In this document: one piece after another, positions 18,932 to 30,672 of the stretch
How the letters are laid out: every line of letters begins with the position of its first letter
Position numbering within the stretch: the first letter of the stretch is position 1
DNA from: Dyella thiooxydans
Lineage (GTDB): Bacteria > Pseudomonadota > Gammaproteobacteria > Xanthomonadales > Rhodanobacteraceae
Reading direction: 5' to 3'
Length of the DNA stretch: 64,000 nt
Assembly (NCBI RefSeq): GCF_001641285.1
Contig: NZ_CP014841.1
Span: 2,418,001-2,482,000, forward strand
The notes under the pieces: model-generated
Databases searched by the model: none
What the model was told of the DNA's origin: nothing
The model's input: the letters and a program-made list of their open reading frames with translations, nothing else
Made by a program: the position numbers and the translations under genes

Positions 18932-19846
18932 TTAGATGGCCTGCGCAGGATGTGCGTAGGAGATCGGGGCAGTGGCCGGATCGTCCTCGTAGCTGACCTC
19001 TTCCCAAGCGCTGGCGTCGGCGATCAGGGCCCGCAGCAGCTTGTTGTTGAGCTCGTGCCCCGACTTGTGCGCATGGTAGGCGCCCACCAGGCTGTGGCCC
19101 AGCAGGTACAGGTCGCCGATCGCATCGAGGATCTTGTGCTTGACGAACTCGTCTTCGTAGCGAAGACCATCCTCGTTGAGCACGCGGTAATCATCGAGCA
19201 CCACCGCGTTGTCCATCGAGCCACCAAGCGCCAGGTTGTGCTCTCGCAGCATCTCGATGTCACGCATGAAACCGAAGGTGCGGGCGCGACTGACTTCCTT
19301 CACGAACGACGTGGTCGAGAAGTCGATTTCCGCACGTGAGGTGCGCCTGTTGATGATGGGGTGGTTGAACTCGATCGAGAAACCAACCTTGAAACCTTCG
19401 AACGGCTCGAAACTGGCCCACTTGTCGCCTTCCTGCACCTTCACCGGCTTCTTGATGCGGATGAAGCGCTTGGCCACCGGCTGCTCCTCGATGCCGGCAG
19501 ACTGCAGCAGGAACACGAACGGACCGGCACTGCCATCCATGATCGGCACTTCGGGTGCTGACAGGTCGACGTAGGCGTTGTCGATGCCGAGACCGGCCAT
19601 CGCCGACAGCAGATGCTCGACCGTGGACACGCGGACATCGCCGCTGACCAGGGTCGTCGACAGGCGCGTATCGCCCACGCAATCCGGGCGCGCATGGATG
19701 TCCACCGGCGGATTGAGATCCGTGCGACGGAACACGATGCCGGTATTCGGCGCCGCCGGGCGCAGCGTCATATAGACCTTGTCGCCGGTATGAAGGCCGA
19801 CGCCGGTCGCGCGAATAATGTTCTTGAGCGTACGCTGCTTGATCAT
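18932..19846 (-). CDS. lpxC: UDP-3-O-acyl-N-acetylglucosamine deacetylase LpxC
   Basis: 304 residues. This zinc enzyme catalyses the committed step of lipid A synthesis. The N-terminus [21 protein letters not shown] is typical. Active-site residues are the Glu77-His78 pair in STVEHLLSA, His237 and Asp241 in HKILDAIGD, and His264 in SGHELN. It lies downstream of ftsZ but is separated by 400 bp with its own terminator and probably its own promoter. The level of LpxC is usually controlled by proteolysis; a C-terminal hydrophobic tail ([10 protein letters not shown]) is present. Confidence 0.97.
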   Translation of the reverse strand: MIKQRTLKNIIRATGVGLHTGDKVYMTLRPAAPNTGIVFRRTDLNPPVDIHARPDCVGDTRLSTTLVSGDVRVSTVEHLLSAMAGLGIDNAYVDLSAPEVPIMDGSAGPFVFLLQSAGIEEQPVAKRFIRIKKPVKVQEGDKWASFEPFEGFKVGFSIEFNHPIINRRTSRAEIDFSTTSFVKEVSRARTFGFMRDIEMLREHNLALGGSMDNAVVLDDYRVLNEDGLRYEDEFVKHKILDAIGDLYLLGHSLVGAYHAHKSGHELNNKLLRALIADASAWEEVSYEDDPATAPISYAHPAQAI

Positions 19847-20246
19847 TTTTATGGGTACCTGTGGAAGGCAGCAGCCAGAATGGACGGGGATGCTAACACA
19901 GTCTTAACCTCGGACAATAGCAAACCGGACCGTACAGTCTTTAACCGTCCTTCATGCTTCCAGCGTGTCTGCAGGGTTGCCCCCGATCGTGAAAGCACTC
20001 TGGAAACATCAGGTTGCATGAAACAAGAGACCTCATGGCCGGGGACGGGATTCCGGCCATGAGGCTTGCCGCGGGTCATCCGGACACGCGACCTTGCTGA
20101 CGCCTTCACATTTTTGAAGTCATCAGCCATCCGGCTCGATCGACAGTGGACCCGGCCGGCAGTCGCAACGACCGGTTCCCGTGCCGCCAAAGGTGCACAG
20201 ACCGGAGTACAGGGGAATGGTTCCTCCGGATCCGGCCATGTGCATC
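19847..20246 (-). other. 400-bp ftsZ-lpxC intergenic region
   Basis: No convincing gene. The part nearest lpxC (about 19870-20010) is much lower in GC than its surroundings and probably holds the lpxC promoter, though no clean -35/-10 pair could be fixed. The middle holds the 20031-20064 hairpin. An open frame at 19849-20190 has no recognisable features. Confidence 0.6.
20031..20064 (-). terminator. candidate terminator of the dcw operon after ftsZ
   Basis: Perfect 12-bp arms (20031-20042 and 20053-20064) have a 10-nt loop. On the minus strand it is followed by a moderately T-rich stretch. It lies about 180 bp beyond the ftsZ stop, so it may act on the 3' untranslated region. Confidence 0.45.
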
Positions 20247-21425
20247 TTAGTCGGCCTGCCGGCGCAGGAAAGCCGGAATGTCGAGATAGTCGAAACTCGA
20301 GTCCGCCGACTTCGCCGGGGCGGTCTCCTGGCGACTGGTCGGCACGACATCGGGCTGGGCGTAGTCCACCACCTCGTTGCCGGTACCCGTGCGAAGCACC
20401 ACGGGACGCGGACGCTGCCGCATCTCCACCTGCTGGGTCTGCACCGGGCGCACCGGCTGGCGGGCGGAGGCGCGGTTGAGGCCCGTGGCCACCACCGTGA
20501 CACGCACGTCGTCCTGCATCTCCGGATCGAGCGAGGTGCCGATCACCACCGTGGCGTCCTCGGAGGCAAAGTCGTGGATCACGCGGCCGATCTCGTCGAA
20601 CTCGCGCATGGTCAGGTTCGGACCGGCGGTGACGTTCACCAGGATGCCGCAGGCACCATTGAGGTTGACGTCCTCCAGCAGCGGGTTGTTGATCGCCGCC
20701 TCGGCTGCGGCCTGGGCGCGGTCGTCGCCGCGGGCGGTACCGGAGCCCATCATCGCCATGCCCATTTCGCTCATCACGGTGCGCACGTCGGCGAAGTCGA
20801 CGTTGATCAGGCCAGGCGCGGTGATCAGGTCCGCGATGCCCTGCACCGCACCCTGCAACACATCGTTGGCGGCCTTGAAGGCGTTCAGCAGGGTCACTTC
20901 GCGGCCGAGCACCGACAGCAGCTTCTCGTTCGGCACGGTGATCAGCGAGTCCACGTGCTGGGACAGGTCCTCGATACCCTTCAGCGCGACCTGCATGCGG
21001 CGGCGGCCCTCGAACGGGAACGGCTTGGTCACCACCGCCACGGTCAGGATGCCCTTTTCCTTGGCCAGCTGCGCCACCACCGGCGCAGCGCCGGTGCCGG
21101 TGCCGCCGCCCATGCCGGCAGTGATGAACACCATGTCGGCACCCTCGAGCATCTCCTCGATGCGCTCACGGTCTTCCAGCGCGGCCTGGCGGCCGACCTC
21201 CGGGTTGGCGCCGGCGCCCAGGCCCTTGGTGACATTGGCGCCGAGCTGCAGGTGAGTGCGCGAGCCGCAGTTCTTCATGGCCTGCGCGTCGGTGTTGGCG
21301 ACGACGAACTCGACGCCTTCGATGTTCGCATTGAGCATGTGGGCCACGGCGTTGCCGCCACCGCCACCCACGCCGATGACTTTGATGACCGCGTTGGGGG
21401 TCAATTTATCGATCAGTTCAAACAT
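20247..21425 (-). CDS. ftsZ: cell division protein FtsZ
   Basis: 392 residues from ATG 21425, preceded by GGAGG; the frame extends upstream but has no homology there. The tubulin signature GMGGGTGTG (near residues 104-112) binds GTP. The N-terminal [13 protein letters not shown] and the C-terminal conserved peptide [14 protein letters not shown] (FtsA/ZipA binding) are intact. FtsZ polymerises into the division ring. It is the last gene of the dcw cluster, 118 bp after ftsA. Confidence 0.97.
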   Translation of the reverse strand: MFELIDKLTPNAVIKVIGVGGGGGNAVAHMLNANIEGVEFVVANTDAQAMKNCGSRTHLQLGANVTKGLGAGANPEVGRQAALEDRERIEEMLEGADMVFITAGMGGGTGTGAAPVVAQLAKEKGILTVAVVTKPFPFEGRRRMQVALKGIEDLSQHVDSLITVPNEKLLSVLGREVTLLNAFKAANDVLQGAVQGIADLITAPGLINVDFADVRTVMSEMGMAMMGSGTARGDDRAQAAAEAAINNPLLEDVNLNGACGILVNVTAGPNLTMREFDEIGRVIHDFASEDATVVIGTSLDPEMQDDVRVTVVATGLNRASARQPVRPVQTQQVEMRQRPRPVVLRTGTGNEVVDYAQPDVVPTSRQETAPAKSADSSFDYLDIPAFLRRQAD

Positions 21426-21460
21426 TTCCCGTCCTCCGTAGAGCTTTCGTTGTCGTTGTA

Positions 21461-21506
21461 ACCGCGGTGGGCGACTCCTGTCGGACCGCGGTGGTGGGCG
21501 ACTCCC
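21461..21506. repeat. short direct repeat between ftsA and ftsZ
   Basis: Two near-copies of ACCGCGGTGGGCGACTCC occur at 21461-21478 and 21485-21505, the second with a 3-nt insertion. They lie just upstream of the ftsZ ribosome-binding site. Function unknown. Confidence 0.6.
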
Positions 21507-21543
21507 TTCGCCCGGGGCGCGGCATCCGGCCGCGCCGATTCCG

Positions 21544-22776
21544 TCAGAAATTCTTCTTGAACCAACCCCGCAGCTTGTCCAGCGAGCTGCCCATGCTTCC
21601 GCCCACCGGCCCGCCGTGGCGCACGCCGACGCTGCGCGCTCCATGCAGCAGCAGCCCGACACCGGTGGAATGCAGCGGGTTGGCGATCACTTCGCCGAGT
21701 CCGCCCACGTGCTGCGGCACGCCGACGCGCACCATCTTGTGGAACATCTCCTCGGCCAGCTCGAGTGCGCCTTCCATCTTCGCGGCGCCGCCGGTCAGCA
21801 CGACGCCCGCGGCGATCAGGCTGTCGTAGCCCGAGCGGCGCAGTTCGTCCTGCACCATCTCGAAGATTTCCTCGTAGCGCGCCTGCACGCTCTGCGCGAG
21901 CGACTGTCGGGCCAGCCGGCGCGGGGGGCGGTCGCCCACGCTCGGCACCTGGATGGTCTCGTCGGCATGCGCCAGCTGGGCCAGGGCGCAGGCGTACTTG
22001 ATCTTGATTTCCTCGGCATGCGCGGTCGGCGTGTGCACGCCGTAGGCGATGTCGTTGGTGACCTGGTCGCCGCCGACCGGCAGCGATTTGGTGTAGCGGA
22101 TCGCGCCCTGCGTGTAGATGGCGATGTCGGTGGTGCCGGCACCGATATCGACCAGGCACACACCCAGCTCGCGCTCGTCGTCGGTGAGCACCGACTTGCT
22201 GCTGGCGACCGCCGAGGGCACCAGCTCGTCCACCGACAGGCCGCAGCGCTGGATGCACTTGGTGATGTTCTGCACCGCGGCGGCCGCGCCGGTCACCAGG
22301 TGCACCGAGGCCTCCAGACGCACGCCGCTCATGCCCACCGGCGAGCGGATGCCATCCTGGCCGTCGATGCGGTATTCCTGCGACTCCTTGTAGAGCACCT
22401 TGCGGTCGGCCGGGATCGCCACCGCGCTGGCCGCCTCGAGCACCTGCTCGAGATCGCCCGGGGTAACCTCGCGGTCGCGGATCGCCGCGGTGCCGTGCGA
22501 ATTGCGCGTTTCCAGGTGGCTGCCGGAGATCGAGGCGAATACCGAGCGGATGTCGCAGCCGGCCATCAGCTCGGCCTCTTCCACGGCGCGCTGGATCGAG
22601 TGCACGGTGGATTCGATGTCCACCACCGAGCCGCGCTTCAGGCCACGCGAGACGTGCGAACCGATGCCGATCACCTCGATCGGCTCACCGGACTCGTACT
22701 CGCCGACGATCGCCACCACCTTCGAGGTGCCGATGTCCAGTCCGACGACCAGCTGCTTGTCGTTGCGCGTCTTCAT
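21544..22776 (-). CDS. ftsA: cell division protein FtsA
   Basis: 410 residues from ATG 22776. It is an actin-like ATPase that tethers FtsZ to the membrane. [19 protein letters not shown] is phosphate-binding loop 1, [13 protein letters not shown] is phosphate 2, and [12 protein letters not shown] is the adenosine motif. The C-terminal amphipathic helix ([12 protein letters not shown]) is the membrane-targeting sequence. It starts 13 bp after ftsQ, the only spaced junction in the operon apart from those near mraZ and ftsZ. Confidence 0.96.
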   Translation of the reverse strand: MKTRNDKQLVVGLDIGTSKVVAIVGEYESGEPIEVIGIGSHVSRGLKRGSVVDIESTVHSIQRAVEEAELMAGCDIRSVFASISGSHLETRNSHGTAAIRDREVTPGDLEQVLEAASAVAIPADRKVLYKESQEYRIDGQDGIRSPVGMSGVRLEASVHLVTGAAAAVQNITKCIQRCGLSVDELVPSAVASSKSVLTDDERELGVCLVDIGAGTTDIAIYTQGAIRYTKSLPVGGDQVTNDIAYGVHTPTAHAEEIKIKYACALAQLAHADETIQVPSVGDRPPRRLARQSLAQSVQARYEEIFEMVQDELRRSGYDSLIAAGVVLTGGAAKMEGALELAEEMFHKMVRVGVPQHVGGLGEVIANPLHSTGVGLLLHGARSVGVRHGGPVGGSMGSSLDKLRGWFKKNF

Positions 22777-22789
22777 AGGCAGGAGTTCT

Positions 22790-23530
22790 TCATGTGCGGG
22801 GCGCGCCCCTGTCGTTGGACGCCGGAGCCGCCGGCGGCAGCCAGCGCACGGCAAAACCGTTGGTGTAACGGAGGTCCGCGTAGGCGAAGCCGGTGTCGTG
22901 CCCGGCGATCACCTTCGGATACACGTCCAGGAATCGACGCAGCCGCTTGCCGGCCTGCTCCCGGTCACCCAGCACGATCTGCGCGCCATCCGCGGTGACC
23001 AGGCTCCAGCTGCCGCGCTCGGTCAGCGTCACACCGGTGATCTGCAGGTGGGTGCCGGCGAAGGCCTTGCGCGCATCTGCGTAGAAGCTCACCACCTCGG
23101 CCAGGTGGTCGTCCGGACCGTGCAGGCTGGGCAGGTCCGGAGACAGCTCGTCAGCCGGCACGCTGAACACCTTGCCCTGCCGGCTGATCAGCTGCCTGTC
23201 GTTCCAGCGGGCGAACGGCTGGCGCTCATAGATGCGCAACAGCAGCGTGTCCGGCCAGCGCTTGCTTGCCTCGACCGACTCCACCCAGGGCAGCGATGCG
23301 ACCGCCTTCTGCACCGCGTCCAGATTCAGCGCGAAGAATCCGCGCCCGAGGTGCGGCAGTACCGCCGCGCGCACCTGTTCGGCCTTCACATGCTTGAACT
23401 CGGCCTGCACGGTGAGCTGCGTCACCGGCCAGCGATCGGCCGCGAACCAGCCGCGCAGCACGCCGACGACCGGCAGCACCACCAGCGTGATGGCCAGGCA
23501 CCAGGCGACGAGGCGCAGGCTTCCTTTCAC
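22790..23530 (-). CDS. ftsQ: cell division protein FtsQ
   Basis: 246 residues starting at GTG 23530, chosen because GTGA overlaps the ddlB stop by 4 bp as elsewhere in this operon. A short cytoplasmic tail, one membrane segment ([19 protein letters not shown]), a POTRA domain ([17 protein letters not shown]...[31 protein letters not shown]) and the beta domain are in order. FtsQ binds FtsB/FtsL and recruits the septal synthase. Confidence 0.94.
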   Translation of the reverse strand: MKGSLRLVAWCLAITLVVLPVVGVLRGWFAADRWPVTQLTVQAEFKHVKAEQVRAAVLPHLGRGFFALNLDAVQKAVASLPWVESVEASKRWPDTLLLRIYERQPFARWNDRQLISRQGKVFSVPADELSPDLPSLHGPDDHLAEVVSFYADARKAFAGTHLQITGVTLTERGSWSLVTADGAQIVLGDREQAGKRLRRFLDVYPKVIAGHDTGFAYADLRYTNGFAVRWLPPAAPASNDRGAPRT

Positions 23531-24486
23531 GCGCGCCCTCCGGGGATGCCGCGATCCCGGTCGAGGCTGGTCTCCAGCACGCGCCAGCACAGTTCCTCGT
23601 AGGTGATACCGGCCGCGGCCGCAGCCTTCGGCACCAGCGAGTGCGAGGTCATGCCCGGCGCGGTGTTCACCTCCAGCAGCCAGTTGCGGCCGGCGCGGTC
23701 GCGCATCACGTCGACGCGGCCCCAGCCGCTGCAGCCGAGCGCGTCGAACGCCGCCAGCGCCAGCATGCGCAGCTCGCTCTCCGCCTCACCCTGCAGGCCG
23801 GGGCAGATGTAGCGGGTGTCCTCGGCGACGTATTTGGCGTTGTAGTCATAGAACGCGCCCTGCGGGACGATGTGGATCGACGGCAGCACCTCGCGGCCGA
23901 GCACCGCCACGGTCAGTTCGTCGCCCTCGATCAGGGTCTCCATCAGCAGATCGCCGGGATACCGCGCCGCAAGCTCCACCGCCGCGTCGAGGTCCTTCTC
24001 CTCGAACACGCGCGTCACGCCCACGCTGGAGCCCTCGCAGGCCGGCTTCACGATCAGCGGGAAGCCGATCTCCCGCGCCGCCACGTGCACGTCGGCGCCG
24101 CGCGGCAGGGCGGCGAACTTCGGCGTCGGCAGGCCCAGCGACTGCCACACCCGCTTGGAGCGCGTCTTGTCCATCGACAGCGCCGAGCCGAGCAAGCCCG
24201 AGCCGGTGTACGGCACGTTGAGCGACTCCAGCGCGCCCTGTAGTACGCCGTCCTCGCCACCGCCGTGCTGGCCGTGCAGGATGTTGAACACACGCGCGAA
24301 GTGGCCGGCGCGCAGGGCATCCAGCAGCGCCGGGATACCGTCGATGGCGTGTGCGTCCACGCCGCGCGCCTTCAGCGCAGCCAGCACGTTGCGGCCCGAG
24401 TCGAGCGACACCTCGCGCTCGGCCGAGCTGCCGCCCATCACCACGGCGACGCGTCCGAACTGGGCCGGGTCGGTGATCTTGCTCAT
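23527..24486 (-). CDS. ddlB: D-alanine--D-alanine ligase
   Basis: 319 residues from ATG 24486 (the frame continues far upstream without homology). This ATP-grasp enzyme makes D-Ala-D-Ala for the pentapeptide stem. It shows [17 protein letters not shown] at the N-terminus, [23 protein letters not shown]-like ATP-grasp blocks, and [18 protein letters not shown] at the C-terminal active site. ATGA overlaps the stop of murC. As in E. coli, murB is absent from this position. Confidence 0.96.
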   Translation of the reverse strand: MSKITDPAQFGRVAVVMGGSSAEREVSLDSGRNVLAALKARGVDAHAIDGIPALLDALRAGHFARVFNILHGQHGGGEDGVLQGALESLNVPYTGSGLLGSALSMDKTRSKRVWQSLGLPTPKFAALPRGADVHVAAREIGFPLIVKPACEGSSVGVTRVFEEKDLDAAVELAARYPGDLLMETLIEGDELTVAVLGREVLPSIHIVPQGAFYDYNAKYVAEDTRYICPGLQGEAESELRMLALAAFDALGCSGWGRVDVMRDRAGRNWLLEVNTAPGMTSHSLVPKAAAAAGITYEELCWRVLETSLDRDRGIPGGRA

Positions 24487-25922
24487 GACTTGTTCGTCCT
24501 CAGGCTGCCCGACTGGGCCAGCTCCAGCGCCGCCGCGCCGATGTCGCCGGCGCCCAGCAGCAACAGCAGGTCGCCGTCGCGCAGCAGCGTCGGCAGGGTT
24601 TCCTTGAAGTCGCGCGGACGCTCGACCAGCACCGGATCGACCTTGCCGCGCGCACGCACGGCGCGGGCCAGCGCACGGCCATCGGCGCCGGCGATCGGCG
24701 CCTCGCCAGCCGGGTAGACCTCGGTGAGCACCAGCACGTCGGCGTCCGCCAGCACGTTGGCGAAATCGTCGAGCAGGTCGCGCGTGCGGCTGTAACGGTG
24801 CGGCTGGAAGGCCACCACCAGGCGGCGGTCCGGCCAGCCGCCGCGGGCCGCGGCAAACACGGCGGCGAGCTCGCGCGGATGATGGCCGTAATCGTCCACC
24901 AGCAGCGCGGTACCGCGGTCCAGCTGCAGCTCGCCACGCGCGTGGAAGCGGCGCCCCACGCCCTGGAAGCCCGCCAGCGCGCGACCGATGGCCTCCGCCT
25001 CGACGCCCAGCTGCCAGCCGATCGCGGCGGCGGCCAGCGCGTTGAGCACGTTGTGGCGCCCCGGCAGGTTCAGCTGAACCGGCAGTGCGTCGCGACCGGG
25101 CAGGAGCAGGTCGAAGTACATCGTGAAGCCGCGCTGGGAGACATTCGTCGCGCGCACATCGGCATCGGTGCGGTCGATACCGTAGGTCATGATCCTGCGC
25201 GAGGTGTCCCGGGCCAGCTCGGCCACTTCCGGATCGTCCAGGCACAGCACGGCCAGGCCGTAGAACGGCAGCCGGTGCAGGAAAGTGGCAAAGGCCTTCT
25301 TCACCTCGGCGAAATCGCCGTGGTAGTTCTCCAGGTGGTCGGCATCGATGTTGGTGATCGCGGCGACCACCGGCGACAGCAGCAGGAACGAGCCGTCCGA
25401 TTCATCCGCCTCGGCGACCAGGTACTGGCCGGTGCCTAGCCGCGCATTGGCGCCGGCCGCATTGAGCTGGCCGCCGATCACGAAGGTCGGGTCGTAGTTG
25501 GCCTCGGCCAGCACGCTGGCGGCCAGGCTGGTGGTGGTGGTCTTGCCGTGGGTGCCGGCGATCGCGATGCCGCGGCGGAAACGCATCAGCTCGCCCAGCA
25601 TCTCCGCGCGGGGGATCACCGGGATGCGCGCCTCGCGCGCGGCCACCAGTTCGGGGTTGTCGGCGCGGATCGCGCTGGAGGTCACCACCACGTCGGCGTC
25701 CCCCACGTGGGCGGCCTCGTGGCCGATCCGCACGTCGATGCCGAGCCCGGCCAGGCGCTGGGCGGTGGCCGAATTCGACTTGTCCGAGCCGGACACGGCA
25801 TAGCCGAGGTTGTGCAGCACCTCGGCGATGCCGCTCATGCCGACGCCACCGATGCCGATGAAGTGGACCCGGCGGAAGGTGGTCATGAGATCTTCATGCT
25901 GGAGCAGGCGACGCAGGGTCAT
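24483..25922 (-). CDS. murC: UDP-N-acetylmuramate--L-alanine ligase MurC
   Basis: 479 residues. It adds L-Ala to UDP-MurNAc. The N-terminal Rossmann motif [17 protein letters not shown], the P-loop [10 protein letters not shown] and the C-terminal [11 protein letters not shown] and FQPHRYSRT segments are diagnostic. The start at 25922 gives a 4-bp ATGA overlap with murG; an internal ATG at 25886 would remove 12 residues that other MurC proteins also carry as a variable extension. Confidence 0.96.
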   Translation of the reverse strand: MTLRRLLQHEDLMTTFRRVHFIGIGGVGMSGIAEVLHNLGYAVSGSDKSNSATAQRLAGLGIDVRIGHEAAHVGDADVVVTSSAIRADNPELVAAREARIPVIPRAEMLGELMRFRRGIAIAGTHGKTTTTSLAASVLAEANYDPTFVIGGQLNAAGANARLGTGQYLVAEADESDGSFLLLSPVVAAITNIDADHLENYHGDFAEVKKAFATFLHRLPFYGLAVLCLDDPEVAELARDTSRRIMTYGIDRTDADVRATNVSQRGFTMYFDLLLPGRDALPVQLNLPGRHNVLNALAAAAIGWQLGVEAEAIGRALAGFQGVGRRFHARGELQLDRGTALLVDDYGHHPRELAAVFAAARGGWPDRRLVVAFQPHRYSRTRDLLDDFANVLADADVLVLTEVYPAGEAPIAGADGRALARAVRARGKVDPVLVERPRDFKETLPTLLRDGDLLLLLGAGDIGAAALELAQSGSLRTNKS

Positions 25923-26995
25923 GCGGCAACCTCCAGGCAGGCGCGGGCGATTTCCGCAGCCGCGCCGGGCTTGGCCAGCGCGCGCGCCGCCGAGGCCATC
26001 GCCAGCAGCGCGGCGCGGTCATGCAGCAGGGCATCGAGGCGCCCGGCAAGGGTCTGTACGTCCAGTTCGCTTTCCTTTGTCAGTTCGGCCGCGCCGGCGG
26101 CGACCAGCGCCTCGGCATTGCGGGTCTGGTGGTCGTCCACCGCATGCGGGAACGGCACCAGCAGCGCGCCGAGGCCCGCACTGGTGAGCTCGGCCAGCGT
26201 CAGGGCGCCAGCACGGCAGACGGCGAGATCGGCCCAGCCGTAGCGGGCCGCCATGTCGTCGATGAACGGCACCACCTCGGCGGTCACGCCCGCTTCGGCA
26301 TAGGCCAGGCGGGTCTCGTCCAGCCCGCGCTTGCCGCATTGGTGCAGCACCTCGGGGCGGCGCGCGGGAGGCAGCAGGGCCAGCGCCTTCGGCATGGCGA
26401 GATTGAGCGCGCGCGCGCCCAGGCTGCCGCCGAGGACGAGCAGGCGCGGCGTGCCCTCGCGGCCGGCCATGCGCGCGGCCGGCGGCGGCAGAGCAGAGAT
26501 GGCATCGCGCACCGGATTGCCGACCCAGGTGCCGTCCGGCAGGGCGCCGGCGAAGCCGGTCAGCACCCGGCGTGCGAAGCCGGCGAGCCTGCGGTTGGTG
26601 TAGCCGGCGACCGAGTTCTGCTCGTGTACCAGCAGCGGGGTGCCGGTAAGGCGCGCGGCGATCCCGCCGGGTCCGGCCACGTAGCCGCCCATCGACAGCA
26701 CGCTGCGCGGACGCAGCCGACGCAGCACCCGCAGCGAGGCCAGCAACGCGCGGGCCAGCATCAGCGGTGCGCCGAGCCGGGTCTTCCAGCCCTTCCCGCG
26801 CAGGCCGCCGACCGGCACCACGTGCAGCGGCAGCCCGTGCGCGGGCACCACCTGGGTCTCCATGCCGCCGGCTGCACCCAGCCATGCCACCGGCACGCCC
26901 TGCGCGCGCAGCGCGTCGGCCACGGCCAGGCCGGGGAAGATGTGGCCACCGGTACCGCCGGCCATGATCAGCACGGGACGCTGCGTCGCGTTCAT
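25919..26995 (-). CDS. murG: UDP-GlcNAc:lipid I N-acetylglucosaminyltransferase MurG
   Basis: 358 residues. It converts lipid I to lipid II on the inner membrane face. The N-terminal glycine loop [16 protein letters not shown], the second G loop [10 protein letters not shown] and the donor-site [11 protein letters not shown] are present. The GT-B fold is complete. ATGA overlap with ftsW upstream and with murC downstream. Confidence 0.96.
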   Translation of the reverse strand: MNATQRPVLIMAGGTGGHIFPGLAVADALRAQGVPVAWLGAAGGMETQVVPAHGLPLHVVPVGGLRGKGWKTRLGAPLMLARALLASLRVLRRLRPRSVLSMGGYVAGPGGIAARLTGTPLLVHEQNSVAGYTNRRLAGFARRVLTGFAGALPDGTWVGNPVRDAISALPPPAARMAGREGTPRLLVLGGSLGARALNLAMPKALALLPPARRPEVLHQCGKRGLDETRLAYAEAGVTAEVVPFIDDMAARYGWADLAVCRAGALTLAELTSAGLGALLVPFPHAVDDHQTRNAEALVAAGAAELTKESELDVQTLAGRLDALLHDRAALLAMASAARALAKPGAAAEIARACLEVAA

Positions 26996-28233
26996 GCGGC
27001 CACCGCCTCGCGCTCACGCGGCGCGTTGGCCGGATTGGCATCGGCCACGGCCAGCGCCGGCATGCGCGTGGCCATCTGGCGCGCGTCGAGCGCCCGGTTG
27101 ATCTCGTAGGTGGCGCGCAGCAGTACGCCGGCCATGGCGCAGGTCAGCAGCACCGAGGAGCCGCCCGAGCTGATCAGCGGCAGGGTGAGCCCCTTGGTCG
27201 GCAGCGCACCGAGGTTCACGCCGATCGACACCAGCGCCTGCAGGCCGATCATCAGCGAGATGCCGAAGGCGACGTATCCGGCGAAGCGCTGCCCGACCTC
27301 GACGCCCCGCAGCCCCATCACCAGTCCGCGGGAGATGACCAGGGCGAACAGCGCCATCACCCCGATCACGCCGGCCAGGCCCAGTTCCTCGCCGATCACC
27401 GCGAGGATGAAGTCGGTGTGCGCTTCCGGCAGGTAGGACAGCTTGAGCACACTCGATCCAAGCCCGACCCCGGTCCACTCGCCGCGACCGATCGCCATCA
27501 GCGACTGGGTCAGCTGGAAGCCGTCGTTGAACGGATCTTTCCAGGGATTCATGAACGAGGTCAGCCGCTTCATCCGGTAGCTTTCGCTGGTCGCCGCGAT
27601 CGCCAGCAGCGGCATCAGCGGCAGGCCCATGCCGAACAGGAATACCGGCCGCGCGCCGCCGAGCCAGACCATGCCGATGGTGACCGCGATCACCAGGGTG
27701 GCCGAGCCGAAGTCCGGCTGCGCCAGCAGCAGCAGCACGATGACGCCAGCGACGATGATCGGCCGCAGCAGGCCCCAGAAGGTGTTTTCCACGCTTTCAC
27801 GATGACGCACCAGGAAGCTGGCGACGTACACCACGAGGATCAGCTTGACGGCCTCCACCGGCTGGAAGCTGGTGACGATGAAGTTGAGCCACCGGCGCGC
27901 GCCGTTGATACGCATACCCAGGTGCGGCACGAAAACCGCCAGCAACATGCACAGGGCGGCCAGCAACAGCGGCACGGAGTACTTCTCCAGCAGCTTCAGC
28001 TCCACGCGCATCGCGACGCCGGCCAGGATCACCCCCAGCGTCAGGTAGGCCAGATGCTTCTTCAGGTAATAGAACGCACCCAGATGGTCCGCATCGGCCA
28101 CGGCGATCGAGCTGGAAGCGACCATCACCACGCCGACGCTGGCCAGGCCGACCAGCCCGAGGATCAGCCACAGGTCGTAGCTGCCCCGCGGTCCGGTGCG
28201 CTTGATCGCCTGGCTGTTGCCGAGTCCGAACAT
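26992..28233 (-). CDS. ftsW: septal peptidoglycan polymerase FtsW
   Basis: 413 residues from ATG 28233, which overlaps the mraY stop (TGATG). SEDS-family glycosyltransferase with about ten membrane segments. Family hallmarks [19 protein letters not shown], the extracellular loop around [50 protein letters not shown] and [18 protein letters not shown] are all seen. It pairs with FtsI, encoded in the same operon, to build septal wall. Confidence 0.96.
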   Translation of the reverse strand: MFGLGNSQAIKRTGPRGSYDLWLILGLVGLASVGVVMVASSSIAVADADHLGAFYYLKKHLAYLTLGVILAGVAMRVELKLLEKYSVPLLLAALCMLLAVFVPHLGMRINGARRWLNFIVTSFQPVEAVKLILVVYVASFLVRHRESVENTFWGLLRPIIVAGVIVLLLLAQPDFGSATLVIAVTIGMVWLGGARPVFLFGMGLPLMPLLAIAATSESYRMKRLTSFMNPWKDPFNDGFQLTQSLMAIGRGEWTGVGLGSSVLKLSYLPEAHTDFILAVIGEELGLAGVIGVMALFALVISRGLVMGLRGVEVGQRFAGYVAFGISLMIGLQALVSIGVNLGALPTKGLTLPLISSGGSSVLLTCAMAGVLLRATYEINRALDARQMATRMPALAVADANPANAPREREAVAA

Positions 28234-29315
28234 CAGCGCACCTTCAGCGTGGCAAGGCCGATCAGCACCAGCACGACGCTGATGATCCAGAAGCGCACGA
28301 TCACTCGGGGCTCGGGCCAACCCTTGAGCTCGAAGTGGTGATGGATCGGCGCCATGCGGAAGATGCGCTTGCCGGTGAGCTTGAAGCTGGCCACCTGCAT
28401 CATCACCGAAACCGTTTCCATCACGAACACGCCGCCCATCACCAGCAGCACGATCTCCTGGCGCACGATCACTGCGATCGCCGCCAGCGCCGCACCGATC
28501 GCCAGCGCACCGACGTCGCCCATGAACACCTGCGCCGGATAGGTGTTGAACCAGAGGAAGCCGAGGCCCGCGCCGGCCAGCGCGCCGCAGTAGATCGACA
28601 GTTCGCCCGCACCGGGAATCGAGGGGATGCCCAGGTACTCAGAGAACACCTTGTTGCCGGCCAGGTACGCGAACACGCCGAGCGCGCCGGAGACCAGCAC
28701 CGTCGGCATGATTGCCAGGCCGTCCAGACCGTCGGTGAGATTCACCGCGTTGGAGAAGCCGACGATCATGAAGTAGGCCAGCACCACGAACAGCACGCCG
28801 AGCGGCACCGCGACCTGCTTGAACAGCGGCACGTACAGGGCGGTCTCGGCCGGGATCTGCGCGGTGTGGTAGAGGAACCAGGCGGCGATCAGGCCGAACA
28901 CCGACTGCCAGAAATACTTCCAGCGCGAGGCCAGTCCGCGGCTGTCGCGCAGGACGATCTTGCGGTAGTCGTCGTAGAAGCCGATCGCGCCGAACCCCAG
29001 CGTCACCGCCAGCACCACCCACACGTAGCGGTTGTGCAGGTCGGCCCACAGCAGCGTGGAGACGGCCACCGAAAGCAGGATCATCACCCCACCCATGGTC
29101 GGCGTGCCGGCCTTGGTCAGGTGGGTCTGTGGCCCGTCGCTGCGCACCACCTGCCCGGCCTTGAGCATCGCCAGTTTGCGGATCACCGCCGGGCCGAACA
29201 GCAGCGACAGCGCCAGCGCGGTCAGCGCCGCCATGATGGTTCGGAAGGTGATGTACTGGAACAGGTGCAGCGTCGCGAAATGACGCGCCATCCAGTCGGC
29301 CAGATCAAGCAGCAT
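28233..29315 (-). CDS. mraY: phospho-N-acetylmuramoyl-pentapeptide transferase MraY
   Basis: 360 residues from ATG 29315 (11-bp overlap with murF). It makes lipid I from UDP-MurNAc-pentapeptide and undecaprenyl phosphate. Ten membrane segments; catalytic blocks [32 protein letters not shown] and [15 protein letters not shown] are intact. This is the usual 360-residue length. Confidence 0.97.
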   Translation of the reverse strand: MLLDLADWMARHFATLHLFQYITFRTIMAALTALALSLLFGPAVIRKLAMLKAGQVVRSDGPQTHLTKAGTPTMGGVMILLSVAVSTLLWADLHNRYVWVVLAVTLGFGAIGFYDDYRKIVLRDSRGLASRWKYFWQSVFGLIAAWFLYHTAQIPAETALYVPLFKQVAVPLGVLFVVLAYFMIVGFSNAVNLTDGLDGLAIMPTVLVSGALGVFAYLAGNKVFSEYLGIPSIPGAGELSIYCGALAGAGLGFLWFNTYPAQVFMGDVGALAIGAALAAIAVIVRQEIVLLVMGGVFVMETVSVMMQVASFKLTGKRIFRMAPIHHHFELKGWPEPRVIVRFWIISVVLVLIGLATLKVR

Positions 29316-30672
29316 GAGGCGCGCCTCCGGTATCGGTGGGGGGGCGCAAGGCCGATGCCACCTGGTCCATGCCCGACGAGCGCGAGCCCTTGACCAGGCA
29401 GGTGACGCCGGCGTGCAGCAGCGGCTGCAGCGCGGCCACGAGGGCTTCCTTGCTGGCGAAGTGCATCGCACCCTCGCCGAATGCCTCCACGGCGGCAGCG
29501 CTCAACGCGCCGACCGCGAACAGTCGATCCAGTCCGCGCTCGCGCGCGTGCGCGCCGACGGCGGCATGCAGCGCGCGCGCGCCGGGGCCGAGTTCGGCCA
29601 TATCGCCCAGGACCAGGAATCGCTCGCCGGCCGCCAGCGCCAACGTGTCGATGGCGGCGGTGACCGACCCGGGGTTGGCGTTGTAGCTGTCGTCGATCAG
29701 CGTCCAGCCCGCAGGCATGGCCTCCACTCTCAGCCGTCCGGCCACGCCGCTCACCTGCTCCAGGCCGGCCACGATGATGTCCAGCGGGACGTCCAGGGCC
29801 AGTGCGACGGCCGCAGCGGCCAGCGCGTTGGCGATGTTGTGACGACCGGCCAACGGCAACGAAACGTCGGCATCGCCCATCGGCGTGCTCAACACGAAGC
29901 GTGAACCATCCACGCGCTGCTCGACGATCTCCGCACCGACGTCGGCGGAATGGTCGAGCGCGTAGCGCAGGATCCGGCGCGTACCGGCGAGGCCGATGAA
30001 GAATGAGGCGAACGCATCGTCGGCATTGATCACCGCCACACCGTCGGCCGGCAGCGACTGGTACAGCGCGCCCTTGGTCTCGGCCACGCCCTCGATGCTG
30101 CCCATCCGCTCCAGGTGGGCCGGCGCGACACAGGTGATCACGCCCACGTCCGGCCGTGCGATCGATGCGAGGTAATCGATGTCGCCCGGCTTGCCCGCGC
30201 CCATCTCCAGCACGGCGTACTGGGTGTCCTCGGGCATCGCCAGCAGGGTCAGCGGCAGGCCGAGTTCGTTGTTGTAGTTGCCGGCATTGACATGCGTGTG
30301 ACCATGGCGCGAGAGAATCGACGCCACCAGCGTCTTCACGGTGGTCTTGCCGTTCGAGCCGGTGATGCCGATGACCCGCACATTGCGCTGCGCACGCACG
30401 GCGCTGGCCAGGTCACCCAGTGCGGCCGCCGCGTCGTTCACCAGCACCTGCGGCAGGTCGATGTCCAGCTTGCGCGTGACCATCGCCGCCGCGGCGCCGC
30501 GCGACTTCGCTTCGGCGACAAAATCATGTCCGTCCACCCGCTCGCCCGGCAACGCCACGAACAGGTCGCCCGCAAGGAGCTTCCGGGTGTCGATCGCCAC
30601 GCCCTGCACGGCCACGTCGTCACCGTAACGGCGACCGCGGGTCCACAGGGCGATGGTGTCCAGTTGCATCAT
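29305..30672 (-). CDS. murF: UDP-MurNAc-tripeptide--D-alanyl-D-alanine ligase MurF
   Basis: 455 residues. It adds D-Ala-D-Ala to the muropeptide precursor. The P-loop [25 protein letters not shown], and the substrate-binding [11 protein letters not shown] in the C-terminal half are diagnostic. The first ATG (30672) overlaps the murE stop; a second ATG follows at 30669. Confidence 0.95.
   Translation of the reverse strand: MMQLDTIALWTRGRRYGDDVAVQGVAIDTRKLLAGDLFVALPGERVDGHDFVAEAKSRGAAAAMVTRKLDIDLPQVLVNDAAAALGDLASAVRAQRNVRVIGITGSNGKTTVKTLVASILSRHGHTHVNAGNYNNELGLPLTLLAMPEDTQYAVLEMGAGKPGDIDYLASIARPDVGVITCVAPAHLERMGSIEGVAETKGALYQSLPADGVAVINADDAFASFFIGLAGTRRILRYALDHSADVGAEIVEQRVDGSRFVLSTPMGDADVSLPLAGRHNIANALAAAAVALALDVPLDIIVAGLEQVSGVAGRLRVEAMPAGWTLIDDSYNANPGSVTAAIDTLALAAGERFLVLGDMAELGPGARALHAAVGAHARERGLDRLFAVGALSAAAVEAFGEGAMHFASKEALVAALQPLLHAGVTCLVKGSRSSGMDQVASALRPPTDTGGAPHAA

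Noticed and set aside
19849-20190. 113-codon minus-strand frame in the ftsZ-lpxC gap
   Set aside because: No recognisable motif, no ribosome-binding site, runs into the lpxC leader and spans a hairpin; better explained as untranslated DNA.
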